From NCBI GenBank assembly GCA_033344735.1, contig JAWPMW010000001.1, forward strand, positions 434,001 through 498,000: a stretch of 64,000 nucleotides of DNA, in the 5' to 3' direction. This stretch comes from Gammaproteobacteria bacterium (GTDB lineage: Bacteria; Pseudomonadota; Gammaproteobacteria; UBA4575). The first letter of the stretch is position 1, and every line of letters starts with the position of its first letter. Made by a program: the position numbers and the translations under genes. This document shows, piece by piece, positions 37,440-48,526 of the stretch. The notes beneath the pieces are model-generated. The model saw only the letters and a list, made by a program, of their open reading frames with translations, searched no databases and had not been told where the DNA came from.

Positions 37440-38069
37440 ATGCGCCATAGCAGCATTATTGTCCTATTGACCTGTTTTATCTTGGCTTCCACGCAAAGCT
37501 TTGCTCAATCCACTGAGGAAAAACTCTATCAATCAATAAAAACCCTATCTAGCCTAAAAGCGAACTTTTTTCAGCAGGTGGTCGATTCAGAGGGTGAAGT
37601 AATTCAAGAGGCAAAAGGGATTTTTGAGTTAAAAAAACCAGGAAGATTTCGTTGGCATTATGACCCACCGTATTCTCAACAAATTATTGCTGATGGTAAA
37701 AACTTATGGTTGTTTGATTTGGAACTAGCACAAGCCACTGTGCAGCCAATCGAGCAAGCACTTGGCAGTGCGCCAATAATCTTGCTTACAGACTTAAAAC
37801 CATTGTCAGATGAATTTGAGATACGTGATATGCCTGAGTCATTTGGACTGGAGTGGGTTGCATTAGCACCAAAAATCCAAGACACTGAATTTTATCGTGT
37901 TGATATTGGTTTAGACGGTAATGTTATTCGTGAAATGAGATTGCATGATCATTTTGACCAGAAAACCATCATTCGTTTTTCAGATATTGATACAGTGGCT
38001 AACTTACCAGATTCGCGATTTATATTTTCTATCCCTGATGGTGTTGATGTGATTGGTACGGCGCGCTAA
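37440..38069 (+). CDS. lolA: Outer-membrane lipoprotein carrier protein LolA
   Basis: 209 residues with a signal peptide ending near SFAQ. Typical LolA features: LKANFFQQVVDSEGEVIQEA, KKPGRFRWHYDPPYSQQIIA, DGKNLWLFDLELAQATVQPI and a C-terminal FSIPDGVDVIG. It ferries lipoproteins from the LolCDE complex to LolB across the periplasm; the Lpp-like protein at 4.8 kb is a likely cargo. It sits in the conserved ftsK-lolA-rarA order, 10 bases before rarA. Confidence 0.95.
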   Translation: MRHSSIIVLLTCFILASTQSFAQSTEEKLYQSIKTLSSLKANFFQQVVDSEGEVIQEAKGIFELKKPGRFRWHYDPPYSQQIIADGKNLWLFDLELAQATVQPIEQALGSAPIILLTDLKPLSDEFEIRDMPESFGLEWVALAPKIQDTEFYRVDIGLDGNVIREMRLHDHFDQKTIIRFSDIDTVANLPDSRFIFSIPDGVDVIGTAR

Positions 38070-38078
38070 CGTAGCGCT

Positions 38079-39401
38079 ATGTCATCGAATACAGACTTAT
38101 TCTCAAACACAGACGAACATTACCGCCCGCTAGCTGATCGAATGCGTCCGCGCAGCATGGATGAATTTGTAGGTCAGACTCATCTTCTTAAGCAGAACTC
38201 ACCTTTGAGAGCGGCAATCGATTCGGGACGACCCCATTCTATGGTGTTGTGGGGACCGCCAGGTACGGGCAAAACCACTATTGCTCATTTGATCTCTATT
38301 CATTGTAAAGTCCCATTTATATCGCTTTCAGCGGTACTCAGTGGTGTTAAGGAAATTAGAGCTGCAATCGATCAAGCCAAACAATATCAAGCAGAGCAAT
38401 ATCCCACGACAGTGTTATTTGTTGATGAGGTACACCGCTTTAACAAATCGCAGCAAGATGCATTCTTACCCCATATAGAAAATGGTACTGTTTGTTTTAT
38501 TGGTGCAACCACTGAAAATCCGTCGTTTGAATTAAACAATGCATTATTATCGCGTATGCGTACCTATGTGCTGAAGCGCTTGGAAGTAAATGACATTTGT
38601 GATTGTATTCAAGATGCATTGACTGACTCAGAGCGAGGGCTGGCAGAACAAAAAATTGAAATTGATGCTGCTCATATTGAAACCTTGGCAATGGCTGCAG
38701 ATGGAGATGCCAGAAGAGCGTTAACATTGTTAGAAGTGGCTAGTGACTTAGCTAAAGAAAATGACAATAGTAAAGTCATTGACAAAGAAGTCATCGAGCA
38801 AGTTACACAATCAAGTTTGCGGCGCTTTGATAATAAAGGTGAGTATTTCTACGACTTGATTTCTGCTCTACATAAATCCGTACGTGGGACAGATCCTGAT
38901 GCTGCACTATATTGGTATTGTCGAATGTTAGATGGCGGCTGTGATCCTATATATATTGCGCGCAGAGTAGTGCGTATTGCTTCTGAAGATATTGGAAATG
39001 CTGACCCCCGATGTTTGCAACTAGCATTAAATGCGTGGGATACATTCACTCGTCTAGGTAGTCCAGAAGGTGAGTTAGCTATCGCGCAGGCGATTGTATT
39101 TTTAGCTTGTGCTCCAAAAAGTAATGCAGTTTATATGGCTTATAACCAAGCTATGAGAGATGCTAAGGACAAAGGGACTTTGGAGGTGCCTATGCATCTG
39201 CGTAATGCGCCAACCAAACTGATGAAAGATTTGGATTATGGTAAAGATTATCGATACGCTCACAATGAAGAAGGTGGATTCGCAAGTGGAGAAAACTACT
39301 TTCCAGATGAGCTTTATGGTACAAGGTATTACTCTCCAGTCGAGCGTGGTTTAGAGATTAAAATTAAAGAGATGTTGCAAAGATTGCGCACTAAATGTTA
39401 A
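38079..39401 (+). CDS. rarA: Replication-associated recombination protein RarA (MgsA)
   Basis: 440 residues, AAA+ ATPase related to clamp-loader subunits. Walker A WGPPGTGKTT (K65), Walker B TTVLFVDEVHRFNKSQQDAF, sensor IGATTENPSFELNNALLSR, and the C-terminal MgsA tetramer domain (GTDPDAALYWYCRMLDGGCD). It acts at stalled forks and ssDNA ends with SSB and RecA. The gene order matches E. coli lolA-rarA-serS, except that glcDEF and other genes are inserted before serS here. Confidence 0.96.
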   Translation: MSSNTDLFSNTDEHYRPLADRMRPRSMDEFVGQTHLLKQNSPLRAAIDSGRPHSMVLWGPPGTGKTTIAHLISIHCKVPFISLSAVLSGVKEIRAAIDQAKQYQAEQYPTTVLFVDEVHRFNKSQQDAFLPHIENGTVCFIGATTENPSFELNNALLSRMRTYVLKRLEVNDICDCIQDALTDSERGLAEQKIEIDAAHIETLAMAADGDARRALTLLEVASDLAKENDNSKVIDKEVIEQVTQSSLRRFDNKGEYFYDLISALHKSVRGTDPDAALYWYCRMLDGGCDPIYIARRVVRIASEDIGNADPRCLQLALNAWDTFTRLGSPEGELAIAQAIVFLACAPKSNAVYMAYNQAMRDAKDKGTLEVPMHLRNAPTKLMKDLDYGKDYRYAHNEEGGFASGENYFPDELYGTRYYSPVERGLEIKIKEMLQRLRTKC

Positions 39402-39420
39402 CAGAATCGAAGGTAAAAAT

Positions 39421-39723
39421 ATGTCAGATGAGCTTAAGCTTTCAAAGGAATTAATCGACAATGTAATGAACGTGGTCATGGCTGTTGATGGCCGCGCTAA
39501 AGACCCTTTCGTAGGAAGTCAGTACTTAACGGCCATTGTTGGTTATGTGGTTGGAACATCATCAATCCCTAGCCAAGAGAAAAAAGAAATTATGGATGAG
39601 TTGAGCTCATTTATGCATCATGTTTACCAGGATGTATCTCAGCCACAGCAACAACAGCCTCAGTCGGCACCTGTTGCGCCTCCGGGCAGTGCCTTTGGTA
39701 TTTGGAAGCCTGGTGACTCTTAA
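39421..39723 (+). CDS. Hypothetical protein
   Basis: 100 residues, soluble. A helical part (LSKELIDNVMNVVMAVDGRA and on) is followed by a Gln/Pro-rich tail (residues ~77-92) and a terminal FGIWKPGDS. It lies 19 bases after rarA with AAGG as ribosome-binding site, so it is probably in the same operon. No family recognised. Confidence 0.6.
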   Translation: MSDELKLSKELIDNVMNVVMAVDGRAKDPFVGSQYLTAIVGYVVGTSSIPSQEKKEIMDELSSFMHHVYQDVSQPQQQQPQSAPVAPPGSAFGIWKPGDS

Positions 39724-39811
39724 ATATCTGCATTGATCTTATTGGTTCAGTCAGTATAATTTTCGCTTAGCTAACCAAATCAGTGCTTAAACAACAGAAA
39801 AGGGTATAAAG

Positions 39812-39910
39812 ATGGATGAAGAAGCAATTAAAACGATCATTACAGTGGTAATTATGTCGATCCCAATTGTAATTATTTCTGTTGCGGTGATGGATAGATT
39901 TCTATTCTGA
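39812..39910 (+). CDS. 32-residue single-helix membrane peptide
   Basis: ATG with an AAAGGG ribosome-binding site 10 bases upstream. The product is MDEEAIKTIITVVIMSIPIV followed by IISVAVMDRFLF: an acidic N-terminus and one membrane helix. An intrinsic terminator follows directly at 39929, which supports a real, separate transcription unit or operon end. Function unknown; it could belong to the class of small membrane-modulator peptides. Confidence 0.55.
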   Translation: MDEEAIKTIITVVIMSIPIVIISVAVMDRFLF

Positions 39911-39928
39911 ACGTATAGAAATGCTAAT

Positions 39929-39957
39929 AAAAAAGCCGCATTTTATGCGGCTTTTTT
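39929..39957. terminator. Bidirectional intrinsic terminator
   Basis: AAAAAGCCGCAT, a 3-T loop, ATGCGGCTTTTT. It is symmetric, with A and T runs on both sides. It closes the rarA-side transcripts and also the minus-strand glcDEF-antiporter operon ending at 40000. Confidence 0.93.
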
Positions 39958-39999
39958 ATTTATAATACAATAAGTTAATATAAACTTATAAAGTAAAAT

Positions 40000-41178
40000 C
40001 TAATCTCTTCTAAGTCGGTCTGATACAGCAATTGGAGTGGGGAATCTTAGTACTACTAGATAAGAAGAAAGCACGAAAGTAATAATAGTTGATACATGAA
40101 TTAAGTATGCGGCTTTCTCACCAATTACACTAACATTTAGCGCTAACGCACCCAATAAAATTGAGAATTCACTTAATTGACCGATTCGATAGCCAATCTC
40201 ATTGGCTACTTTAGGGTCTTCCTGCCCCAGCTTGGTAAGCAAAATTCTGAAAGTAATTGGTTTAATCAGCATAGCTAAGCCAGCAATAATTAAAGCAGGC
40301 AGGATTACTTGAGAAAGAATTTCAAGTTGGAAACTGGCGCCTATTGCAAAAAAGAAAATAATCAAAAAGAAATCGCGTAAAGGTTTCAAGCTTTCAGCAA
40401 TAAATAAAGCAATAGGGCTGGTTGCGATGGATACACCGGCTATGAATGCACCAATCTCATGTGATAGCCCAACCCACGAGGCTAATTGTGAAATACCTAA
40501 GCACCAGCCAATAGCTACCAGGAAAACATACTCTAATATTTTGTCGAATTTTCTGAAGAGGTAGGATAATACGTACTTAGAGAAATAGAAGGTAAAGGCA
40601 ATCAATATGGGTAAAGAAATGACCAGCATGAGTAAATCATTGGCGCCTGCTTGACTAGTGTCTGCTCGTGAGTGAAGAAGTAACAACATAATGATGGCGA
40701 TTAAATCTTGTAGTAATAAAATGCTCACAATAACTTCACCAGTATGTCGATGATGCAAAACAGTTGTAGGTAATAACTTAAGACCAATAATAGTGCTTGA
40801 GAAAACCATGCTTCCTGCAATGACTACACATTCAATAGGCTTGAAACCCAATGCATAAGCAGCCACATAGCCCACAAAGGCAAAAACAGCTGAAGATACC
40901 AGCGTTAATAAAGTGGCATCTTTAAGTAAGCTAACTAATTTGTTCGGATTTAAACTGAGACCTAAGAGGAATAATAAAAACATAATGCCAATATCTGCGA
41001 CTTGCTGAATAAAATCATGATTCTCAACAACACCAAGTGCAGATGGTCCTAATAAAACACCTAATGCTATGTAGGCAATTAATAATGTTTGTCGTGCATA
41101 CAATGCAAGTGTTGCAAAAACCGCTGCACCCGAAAATATTATAAATATTGTGAAAATAATTTCGTCAGAATGATTCAT
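40000..41178 (-). CDS. CPA2 family cation:proton antiporter (KefB/C-like membrane domain)
   Basis: 392 residues, almost all membrane helices (about 11-13). Family features: YIALGVLLGPSALG near the N-terminus, VVIAGSMVFSSTIIGLKLLP, VSILLLQDLIAIIMLLL (the D of LLQD in the ion path), and EIGAFIAGVSIATSP. There is no C-terminal TrkA-N (RCK) domain, so it is the short type, K+ or Na+/H+ specificity unknown. It starts one base after the glcF stop, so it is co-transcribed with glycolate oxidase. Confidence 0.88.
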   Translation of the reverse strand: MNHSDEIIFTIFIIFSGAAVFATLALYARQTLLIAYIALGVLLGPSALGVVENHDFIQQVADIGIMFLLFLLGLSLNPNKLVSLLKDATLLTLVSSAVFAFVGYVAAYALGFKPIECVVIAGSMVFSSTIIGLKLLPTTVLHHRHTGEVIVSILLLQDLIAIIMLLLLHSRADTSQAGANDLLMLVISLPILIAFTFYFSKYVLSYLFRKFDKILEYVFLVAIGWCLGISQLASWVGLSHEIGAFIAGVSIATSPIALFIAESLKPLRDFFLIIFFFAIGASFQLEILSQVILPALIIAGLAMLIKPITFRILLTKLGQEDPKVANEIGYRIGQLSEFSILLGALALNVSVIGEKAAYLIHVSTIITFVLSSYLVVLRFPTPIAVSDRLRRD

Positions 41179-42366
41179 TTAATTCGCAACCTCGATTAAA
41201 TCTAACCAATGCATAACAGGAATTGGTGAGTTTTTTTGTAAATGTAAGATGCAACCAATATTGGCGGTTGCAATGATGTCGGGGTTAGATTTTTTAATGT
41301 CTAAAATTTTATTGCTACGTAATTTGTTGGAGAGGGCAGATTGCAAAATTGAATAAGTACCTGCCGAACCACAGCATAAATGTTTGTCTTTAAAGTTTTT
41401 AATCTCATAACCGGCATTACGTAAGATTGGCTCGACAACATCTACCACTTTTTGGTCATGCTGTAATGTGCATGGGGGATGGAATGCAATGGTTGATTTT
41501 GTATCAAGTTTTGCAATAAATTTTTGTTGAGCAAAAAATTCGCTTGCATCTTTAGTTATTTGGGTGATGACACGAGCTTTGTCTGCATAATCGCTGTCAT
41601 GTGCAAGTAGGCGTTGATAATCTTTAACCATGCTTCCGCAACCGCTAGCGCTCATAATAATAGTACTGTAACCGTTTTCTATCATCGGCCACCAATGATC
41701 AATGTTTTGCTTAATAGTGTCTAAAGCTTTTTCGCTTTGACTATTGTGATGTTGAATTGCACCGCAACAAGAAACACTTTTTAGAGAAACTGACTCAATA
41801 TTTAAACTGTGCAACAAATGGCTTAAGGTTTGGTTGATTTCAGGTGAGATAACAGATTGTACGCAACCATCTAGTAAAATAACTTTGTCTGAAGGATTAT
41901 CAGTAGATGGATTGTTTCGTGAAGTATTGTTTGTTGTTGGTGTTATGCCAATTAAGCTGGCAAACCAATAAATTGGCTTAAAGCGGGCAGGGTAAGGAAG
42001 TATTGTACAAAGCCCCCAACGTTTGAAAGCCGATATTGTGTTACGAAGATTGCTTCGTTCTGCTGAATGTCTACCTATTTCTACTAATTCACCATAATTG
42101 ACACCTGATGGGCAAGTGGTTTCACAGCTCAGGCAAGTTAGACAATTGTCTAAGTGATTGAGCGTGCTAGTCGTAGTTTGGTTGCCTTCTAACATCTCTT
42201 TTATTAAATATATACGGCCACGCGGTCCATCTAGCTCATCACCTGTAATTTGATACGTAGGACATGTTGCATTGCAAAATCCGCAATGCACACATTTGCG
42301 TAATATTTCATCAGCACGCTTGCCTCTGGGAGTGGATAATAATTCTTGGGAAAGTTTGGTTTGCAT
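41179..42366 (-). CDS. glcF: Glycolate oxidase iron-sulfur subunit GlcF
   Basis: 395 residues from the ATG at 42366 (MQTKLSQELLST, the usual GlcF start). Two 4Fe-4S cysteine sets: C25, C28, C31, C35 in CVHCGFCNATCP, and C75, C78, C81, C85 in CLTCLSCETTCPSG. Two CCG domains follow (SVSCCGAIQHH, HLCCGSAGTY). It passes electrons from GlcD towards the quinone pool. It is third in the glcD-glcE-glcF order; glcE ends 2 bases upstream. Confidence 0.94.
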   Translation of the reverse strand: MQTKLSQELLSTPRGKRADEILRKCVHCGFCNATCPTYQITGDELDGPRGRIYLIKEMLEGNQTTTSTLNHLDNCLTCLSCETTCPSGVNYGELVEIGRHSAERSNLRNTISAFKRWGLCTILPYPARFKPIYWFASLIGITPTTNNTSRNNPSTDNPSDKVILLDGCVQSVISPEINQTLSHLLHSLNIESVSLKSVSCCGAIQHHNSQSEKALDTIKQNIDHWWPMIENGYSTIIMSASGCGSMVKDYQRLLAHDSDYADKARVITQITKDASEFFAQQKFIAKLDTKSTIAFHPPCTLQHDQKVVDVVEPILRNAGYEIKNFKDKHLCCGSAGTYSILQSALSNKLRSNKILDIKKSNPDIIATANIGCILHLQKNSPIPVMHWLDLIEVAN

Positions 42367-42368
42367 TG

Positions 42369-43433
42369 CTAACACCAAGAATACATGCGACCAGGATTTA
42401 ATATCCTTTTGGGATCAAATGCTGTTTTTAAATTTAAATGTAGTTTCTGTATATTTGGATTAATGCTTGCTAAGCAATCTTTAGTTTTTGAATTGGTTTT
42501 AAATAAGGTGGCCTGCGCTTTCATTTTTTTGCAGAGATTTATAATTTGTTGTGTATTTTCATTCGATTTGATCCAGCGAAGGCCGCCATTCCACTCTAAG
42601 CATGATTCGCCATTGATAGGTAAACCAGGTGTGGTGTTGGGAATGATGATTCTCCACAAAGGTTTTTCTGTTCGAAAAAAGTCTGTTTGATGATTTTTTA
42701 GGTCATTCCAGAATTTCTCGCTATTTTCAATGATCTGTCCGCCTATTTCTTGATGAGCTTTCTTGGTGGTGCTTTCAAGCCCAGCAATTCGAATGTATAA
42801 AACTTCATTATTGAAATACGTAGCGCTAATAGGCAGTTGCGTTTGAGTCCACGCATTCATGTTTTCTAATGCTTCGCGTTGATTGATTTCAATTGCAATG
42901 GTGATTTCGCTATGTGGTTTTGGAGAAACTCTAAGTGATATTTGCGTTAACACGCCTAAAGTACCAAATGCGCCGCACATTAATCTGGATGCGTCATAGC
43001 CGGCAACATTTTTCATCACTTGTCCTCCAAATTCTAAATACTCACCTTTGCCATTAACAATGTTTACACCAAGAACACAGTCTCGCATCGAGCTTGCATA
43101 GGCTCTGCGTGGACCAGATAAAGCACAAGCCACTGTTCCACCTAATGTTGCACTTGGGCTGAAATGAGGGGGCTCGAACGGCAACATTTGATTATTGGCT
43201 TCTAGAATTTCTTCAATCTCAGAGAGTAAAGTTCCATTGCGCGCAGTGATGTATAATTCTGAGGGTTCGTAATCGACTATGCCAATATGTTTAGATACAT
43301 CTAGTGTATTTGCAGATATTTTATTGCCATAAAAACTTTTACTATTGCCTCCTAGTATTTGCAAGGCCTCTTGTGTGGCATTTGCTTCTTCTATAACAGC
43401 GCTTAATGTTTGAATATAGTCAGATTCAGACAT
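42369..43433 (-). CDS. glcE: Glycolate oxidase FAD-binding subunit GlcE
   Basis: 354 residues from the ATG at 43433, two bases after the glcD stop. An upstream ATG at 43505 lies inside glcD and is unlikely. FAD-linked oxidase (PCMH-type) features: LQILGGNSKSFYG, SPSATLGGTVACALSGPRRA, RDCVLGVNIVNGKGE, GGQVMKNVAGYDASRLMCGA (GlcE hallmark) and GTLGVLTQISLRV. It ends in FDPKRILNPGRMY. Confidence 0.93.
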   Translation of the reverse strand: MSESDYIQTLSAVIEEANATQEALQILGGNSKSFYGNKISANTLDVSKHIGIVDYEPSELYITARNGTLLSEIEEILEANNQMLPFEPPHFSPSATLGGTVACALSGPRRAYASSMRDCVLGVNIVNGKGEYLEFGGQVMKNVAGYDASRLMCGAFGTLGVLTQISLRVSPKPHSEITIAIEINQREALENMNAWTQTQLPISATYFNNEVLYIRIAGLESTTKKAHQEIGGQIIENSEKFWNDLKNHQTDFFRTEKPLWRIIIPNTTPGLPINGESCLEWNGGLRWIKSNENTQQIINLCKKMKAQATLFKTNSKTKDCLASINPNIQKLHLNLKTAFDPKRILNPGRMYSWC

Positions 43434-43435
43434 AT

Positions 43436-44893
43436 CTAAAAACGTGGTAAATCTTTGAAAGGCATTTCTCCGTGATGAACATGCATTTTGCCGAATTCTG
43501 CACAACGCTGTAATGTTGGTATGACTTTTCCAGGATTGAGTAAATGCGTCGGGTCAAATGATTCTTTAATGCGTTCAAACTGATTAAGTTCTTCACGTTT
43601 GAATTGCACGCACATCTGATTTAGCTTTTCGATGCCTACACCATGCTCACCGGTGATTGTTCCACCAACACTGACACATAATTCTAAAATCTTTCCACCA
43701 ATCTGTTCGGCTTTTTCTAATTCACCAAGGTTGTTAGCGTCATACATGATCAGTGGGTGTAAATTGCCGTCTCCAGCATGGAAAACATTTGCAACTGCTA
43801 AGCCAATTTCTTTTGAGTAATTCGAAATCTCACTTAGCACATGAGCTAAATGTTTGCGCGGAATCGTGCCATCCATACATAGGTAATCGGGAGTGAGTTG
43901 GCCTATTGCTGGAAATGCTGATTTGCGACCTTTCCAAAATAATTCTTGTTCATCAGCATCTTCAGCTTTATGCACAGATACCGCATTAGCTAAATTACAT
44001 TGTTCAGTGACCTGATCTATTTCCCATTGCAAAGAATCACCATAGCCATCTAGCTCGCATAACAATATTGCCGCTGCATCAGTTGGATAGCCTGCATGAC
44101 AAAAATTTTCCGCAGCACTAATAATGGCGTTATCCATCATTTCTAAACCCGCAGGTATGACGCCACCGGCAATAATTGCTGCAACTGCATTACCTGCATC
44201 TTCGACTTTGTTAAAAGCTGCGAGAATAACTTCCTTGTTAGTTGGTTTAGGGAGCAATTTCACTTTGGCCTCTACCATGATTGCCAGCATGCCTTCCGAG
44301 CCAGTTAATAACGCAAGGATGTCATAACCTGGATTCTCGTAGCACTCACTCCCGATAGTGATTAGTTCTCCATCAATTGTAACAAAAGTGATTTCTAGTA
44401 AATTGTGTACTGTGAGTCCGTATTTTAAACAATGAACCCCGCCAGAATTTTCTGCTATGTTGCCGCCAATTGTGCAAGCAATCTGCGAAGAAGGGTCGGG
44501 TGCATAATAGAGGCCAAATTCAGAGGCGGCATCTGAAATGGCTAAATTACGAACACCTGGCCCTACGTGGGCATATTGAAGCTCATGATTAATTTCTAAT
44601 ATCTCATTGAGCTTGGATAAATTGAGTAGAATCCCGTTGGAAATTGGGTGTGCACCACCTGATAAACCAGTACCTGCGCCTCGTGTAACAATTGGAATAC
44701 TTTCTGATTGGCAAGTTTTTATAATATCGATTACTTGTTGTGTCGTTTCAGGCAATAATACTGCTAGTGGTAATGATTTGTAGGCAGTGTATCCATCGCA
44801 CTCATACGGACGCAATGTTTCCGTTGATGTGAGTATATTATTCTTTGGCAAACAGTCAGAAAATAAGGTAGGAATTTCGCTTCTATTAGGCAT
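43436..44893 (-). CDS. glcD: Glycolate oxidase subunit GlcD
   Basis: 485 residues. FAD-binding PCMH domain with PIVTRGAGTGLSGGAHPISN, GPGVRNLAIS, YAPDPSSQIACTIGGNIAEN and GGVHCLKYGLT; GSEGMLAIMVEAKVKLLP; catalytic-domain NVFHAGDGNLHPLI with the substrate histidines; GEHGVGIEKL and FDPTHLLNPGK at the end. It oxidises glycolate to glyoxylate. It heads glcDEF, divergent from crcB. Confidence 0.95.
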   Translation of the reverse strand: MPNRSEIPTLFSDCLPKNNILTSTETLRPYECDGYTAYKSLPLAVLLPETTQQVIDIIKTCQSESIPIVTRGAGTGLSGGAHPISNGILLNLSKLNEILEINHELQYAHVGPGVRNLAISDAASEFGLYYAPDPSSQIACTIGGNIAENSGGVHCLKYGLTVHNLLEITFVTIDGELITIGSECYENPGYDILALLTGSEGMLAIMVEAKVKLLPKPTNKEVILAAFNKVEDAGNAVAAIIAGGVIPAGLEMMDNAIISAAENFCHAGYPTDAAAILLCELDGYGDSLQWEIDQVTEQCNLANAVSVHKAEDADEQELFWKGRKSAFPAIGQLTPDYLCMDGTIPRKHLAHVLSEISNYSKEIGLAVANVFHAGDGNLHPLIMYDANNLGELEKAEQIGGKILELCVSVGGTITGEHGVGIEKLNQMCVQFKREELNQFERIKESFDPTHLLNPGKVIPTLQRCAEFGKMHVHHGEMPFKDLPRF

Positions 44894-44967
44894 ATGCTTA
44901 TAGCTTATTACATCCTGTGTGAATTGTTGTTTGAGAATACCTTAATTAACCTCAACGTGGCTATACA

Positions 44968-46640
<1,673 letters not shown>

Positions 46641-46652
46641 CTTGCAAAAATA

Positions 46653-46688
46653 AAAAAAGCCTGCACGGGTTGGGGCGCGCAGGCTTTA
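46653..46688 (+). terminator. Intrinsic terminator of crcB-serS
   Basis: AAAAAGCCTGC, a G-rich loop and GCAGGCTTT. The A-run on the left makes it potentially active on both strands. It lies 13 bases after serS. The following ~250 bases (to 46939) are AT-rich with no gene. Confidence 0.88.
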
Positions 46689-46939
46689 AACTCATACTAG
46701 GTACGAGTTTTGGGGACTCGATATTATTGAATGCTTATTAGACAAATATATCGGTTTACACGTAGAAAATCATAACATTTTTAACATTAACATAAAAATA
46801 TATATCTGTTAACAAATGTAAAACACTGTAATACATACTGATAATTGTATAAACAAACTAATTAGTTGTTTCTTGTTCATGTTTTGTCTTATACGAGTAT
46901 AAGTTCATGTTATAAATACATTTCAAAGTACAGTAAGTC

Positions 46940-47428
46940 ATGCAAAAAGTCGTTGAACTCAAACAACATTTTCCATATCCAGGCAAAGTAGAGTGGATAG
47001 GTGTACGTTCTCATAGAGAGGCTGAGATTGGGCAAATCTCTTCCGTTAAGGCAGTCACAGATCATGGTTTAGAGGGCGATAAAGCCGGAAAACGTTCTGG
47101 TGGGAAACGTCAAGTTACATTATTTCAAGCCGAATACATAAATGTCATTCGTTCATTGATGCCGAATAGCAACATAAACTTAGCTGATTTGCGGCGAAAT
47201 ATTGCCGTATCAGGAATCAACCTTAACGCGCTAAAAGATTGCACAATATTGGTTGGCGAGGCTAATTTAGAAGTGACTGGATATTGCCACCCTTGCAGTA
47301 AATTAGAATCTCAACTTGGCACAGGTGTATTTAATGCGTTACGTGGGCACGGCGGAATTACTGCTAAAGTGACTAAAGGTGGCCTAATTAACCTTGGAGA
47401 TGAGATTCAGGTATTAAAGTTTGGTTAA
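46940..47428 (+). CDS. MOSC domain protein
   Basis: 162 residues. MOSC fold: GKVEWIGVRSHREAEI, the DHGLEGDKAGKRSGGKRQVT segment, LRRNIAVSGINLNALKDCTI, and the conserved cysteine in TGYCHPCSKLESQLG, which carries sulfur in this superfamily. The single domain resembles YiiM-like molybdenum-cofactor sulfurtransferase/hydroxylaminopurine-resistance proteins. Substrate unknown. It overlaps the DUF423 gene by 4 bases, tail to tail. Confidence 0.88.
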   Translation: MQKVVELKQHFPYPGKVEWIGVRSHREAEIGQISSVKAVTDHGLEGDKAGKRSGGKRQVTLFQAEYINVIRSLMPNSNINLADLRRNIAVSGINLNALKDCTILVGEANLEVTGYCHPCSKLESQLGTGVFNALRGHGGITAKVTKGGLINLGDEIQVLKFG

Positions 47429-47802
47429 TCTCTATTTACTAAGCTTTTCCAAGCTAACCAGCACCACGCGATGATAAAAGATGTCCCTCCAAATGGAGTA
47501 ATCATACCTAACCAAGTGATACCTGTAGTGCTTAAAACATACAAGCTTCCGCAAAACAATATTATGCCAAGATTCATCAATCCGGCAATATTTGAATAAT
47601 TAGCTTGTGGGTTATTTTTAGCGATTAAGCCAACGAGAATTAGGCCTAAAGCATGCCAGAAATGAAAATCTGCAGCAGTATTAAAGACCTGAATGCTGCG
47701 CTCATCTATATGTTTTTCAAGACCATGTGCAGCAAATGCCCCTAATGTTATGGCTAACGCGGCATTGAAACTACCGACAGAAATTATTACATTGTGTTTC
47801 AT
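47425..47802 (-). CDS. DUF423 family membrane protein (YgdD-like)
   Basis: 125 residues from the ATG at 47802. An upstream ATG at 47874 lies inside yajQ and is unlikely. Four membrane helices, with the family start SVGSFNAALAITLGAFAAHG, FHFWHALGLILVG, ILFCGSLYVLS and the C-terminal TPFGGTSFIIAW. Function unknown in general. The yajQ start (47836) lies just upstream in the opposite direction. Confidence 0.9.
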   Translation of the reverse strand: MKHNVIISVGSFNAALAITLGAFAAHGLEKHIDERSIQVFNTAADFHFWHALGLILVGLIAKNNPQANYSNIAGLMNLGIILFCGSLYVLSTTGITWLGMITPFGGTSFIIAWCWLAWKSLVNRD

Positions 47803-47835
47803 TAAATTATTATTGCTTAAAAATAGGAGAGTATA

Positions 47836-48318
47836 GTGCCTACATTTGATATTGTCTCTGAAGTTGACACTCACGAATTATCTAATGCTATCGATCAAGC
47901 GAATCGGGAGATAGGTAATCGTTTCGACTTTAAAGGTAGCAATGCCAAAATCACACTGAAAGAGAATGTGGTTTCATTAGAGGCTGAAGTGGAGTTTCAG
48001 ATTAAACAAATCTATGATGTTGTCACGCAAAAAATGGCAAAGCGTGGGATTGATCTAGAATGTGTTACTAAGGGTAAGCTGGTAGAAGCGAATAAACGTG
48101 CTACTCAAGACGTGGTGATTAATCAGGGTATTAATTCAGAAATCGCTAAAAAAATTACCAAACTAATAAAAGAAAGTAAGCTGAAAGTTCAATCGCAAAT
48201 TCAAGGTGAAAAAGTGCGTGTTACAGGGAAAAAGAGGGACGATTTGCAGCAGGCTATGCAACTTTTGCGAGAACAGAGTTTAGGTGTGCCTTTGCAGTTT
48301 GATAATTTCAGAGATTAA
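47836..48318 (+). CDS. yajQ: YajQ family protein
   Basis: 160 residues from a GTG start with GGAG upstream (AAATAGGAGAGTATAGTG). Family hallmarks: PTFDIVSEVDTHELSNAIDQ, RFDFKGSNAKITL, KEGKLVEA-like GKLVEANKRATQDVV, INSEIAKKITKLIKESKLKV, and a terminal LPLQFDNFRD-like VPLQFDNFRD. Homologues bind c-di-GMP or nucleotides (as in Xanthomonas). A PilZ receptor is also encoded at 5.5 kb. Confidence 0.96.
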   Translation: MPTFDIVSEVDTHELSNAIDQANREIGNRFDFKGSNAKITLKENVVSLEAEVEFQIKQIYDVVTQKMAKRGIDLECVTKGKLVEANKRATQDVVINQGINSEIAKKITKLIKESKLKVQSQIQGEKVRVTGKKRDDLQQAMQLLREQSLGVPLQFDNFRD

Positions 48319-48321
48319 ACT

Positions 48322-48507
48322 TTATTGGCTGACTAGCCAGATAAGTAGCATAACAAATCCAATTACACCCAGTAATGGAAGTAATACTGCACTCCAATCG
48401 CCAGACTCAGCTTTGGGGCTGTTAAAAAACATCTGTTTGGCACGAGGAAATAGAAACACTAGCATTAAAACTAAAAATATTGCGCTGGCGATTTGCATTC
48501 CATCCAT
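48322..48507 (-). CDS. Small inner-membrane protein
   Basis: 61 residues: two hydrophobic helices (IASAIFLVLMLVFLFPRA and AVLLPLLGVIGFVMLLIWLV) around a short polar loop. The ATG has AAGGAA upstream. It is convergent with yajQ. Function unknown, but the two-helix pattern and ribosome-binding site support a real gene. Confidence 0.68.
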   Translation of the reverse strand: MDGMQIASAIFLVLMLVFLFPRAKQMFFNSPKAESGDWSAVLLPLLGVIGFVMLLIWLVSQ

Positions 48508-48526
48508 ATTGTTTTTCCTTGTAAAT

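Noticed and set aside
42385-42690. Plus-strand ORF of 101 codons inside glcE
   Set aside because: Antisense to a recognised gene, with Cys/Phe-rich shadow composition.
44894-44967. Fluoride riboswitch upstream of crcB
   Set aside because: The 74-base gap shows no pattern resembling the crcB motif.
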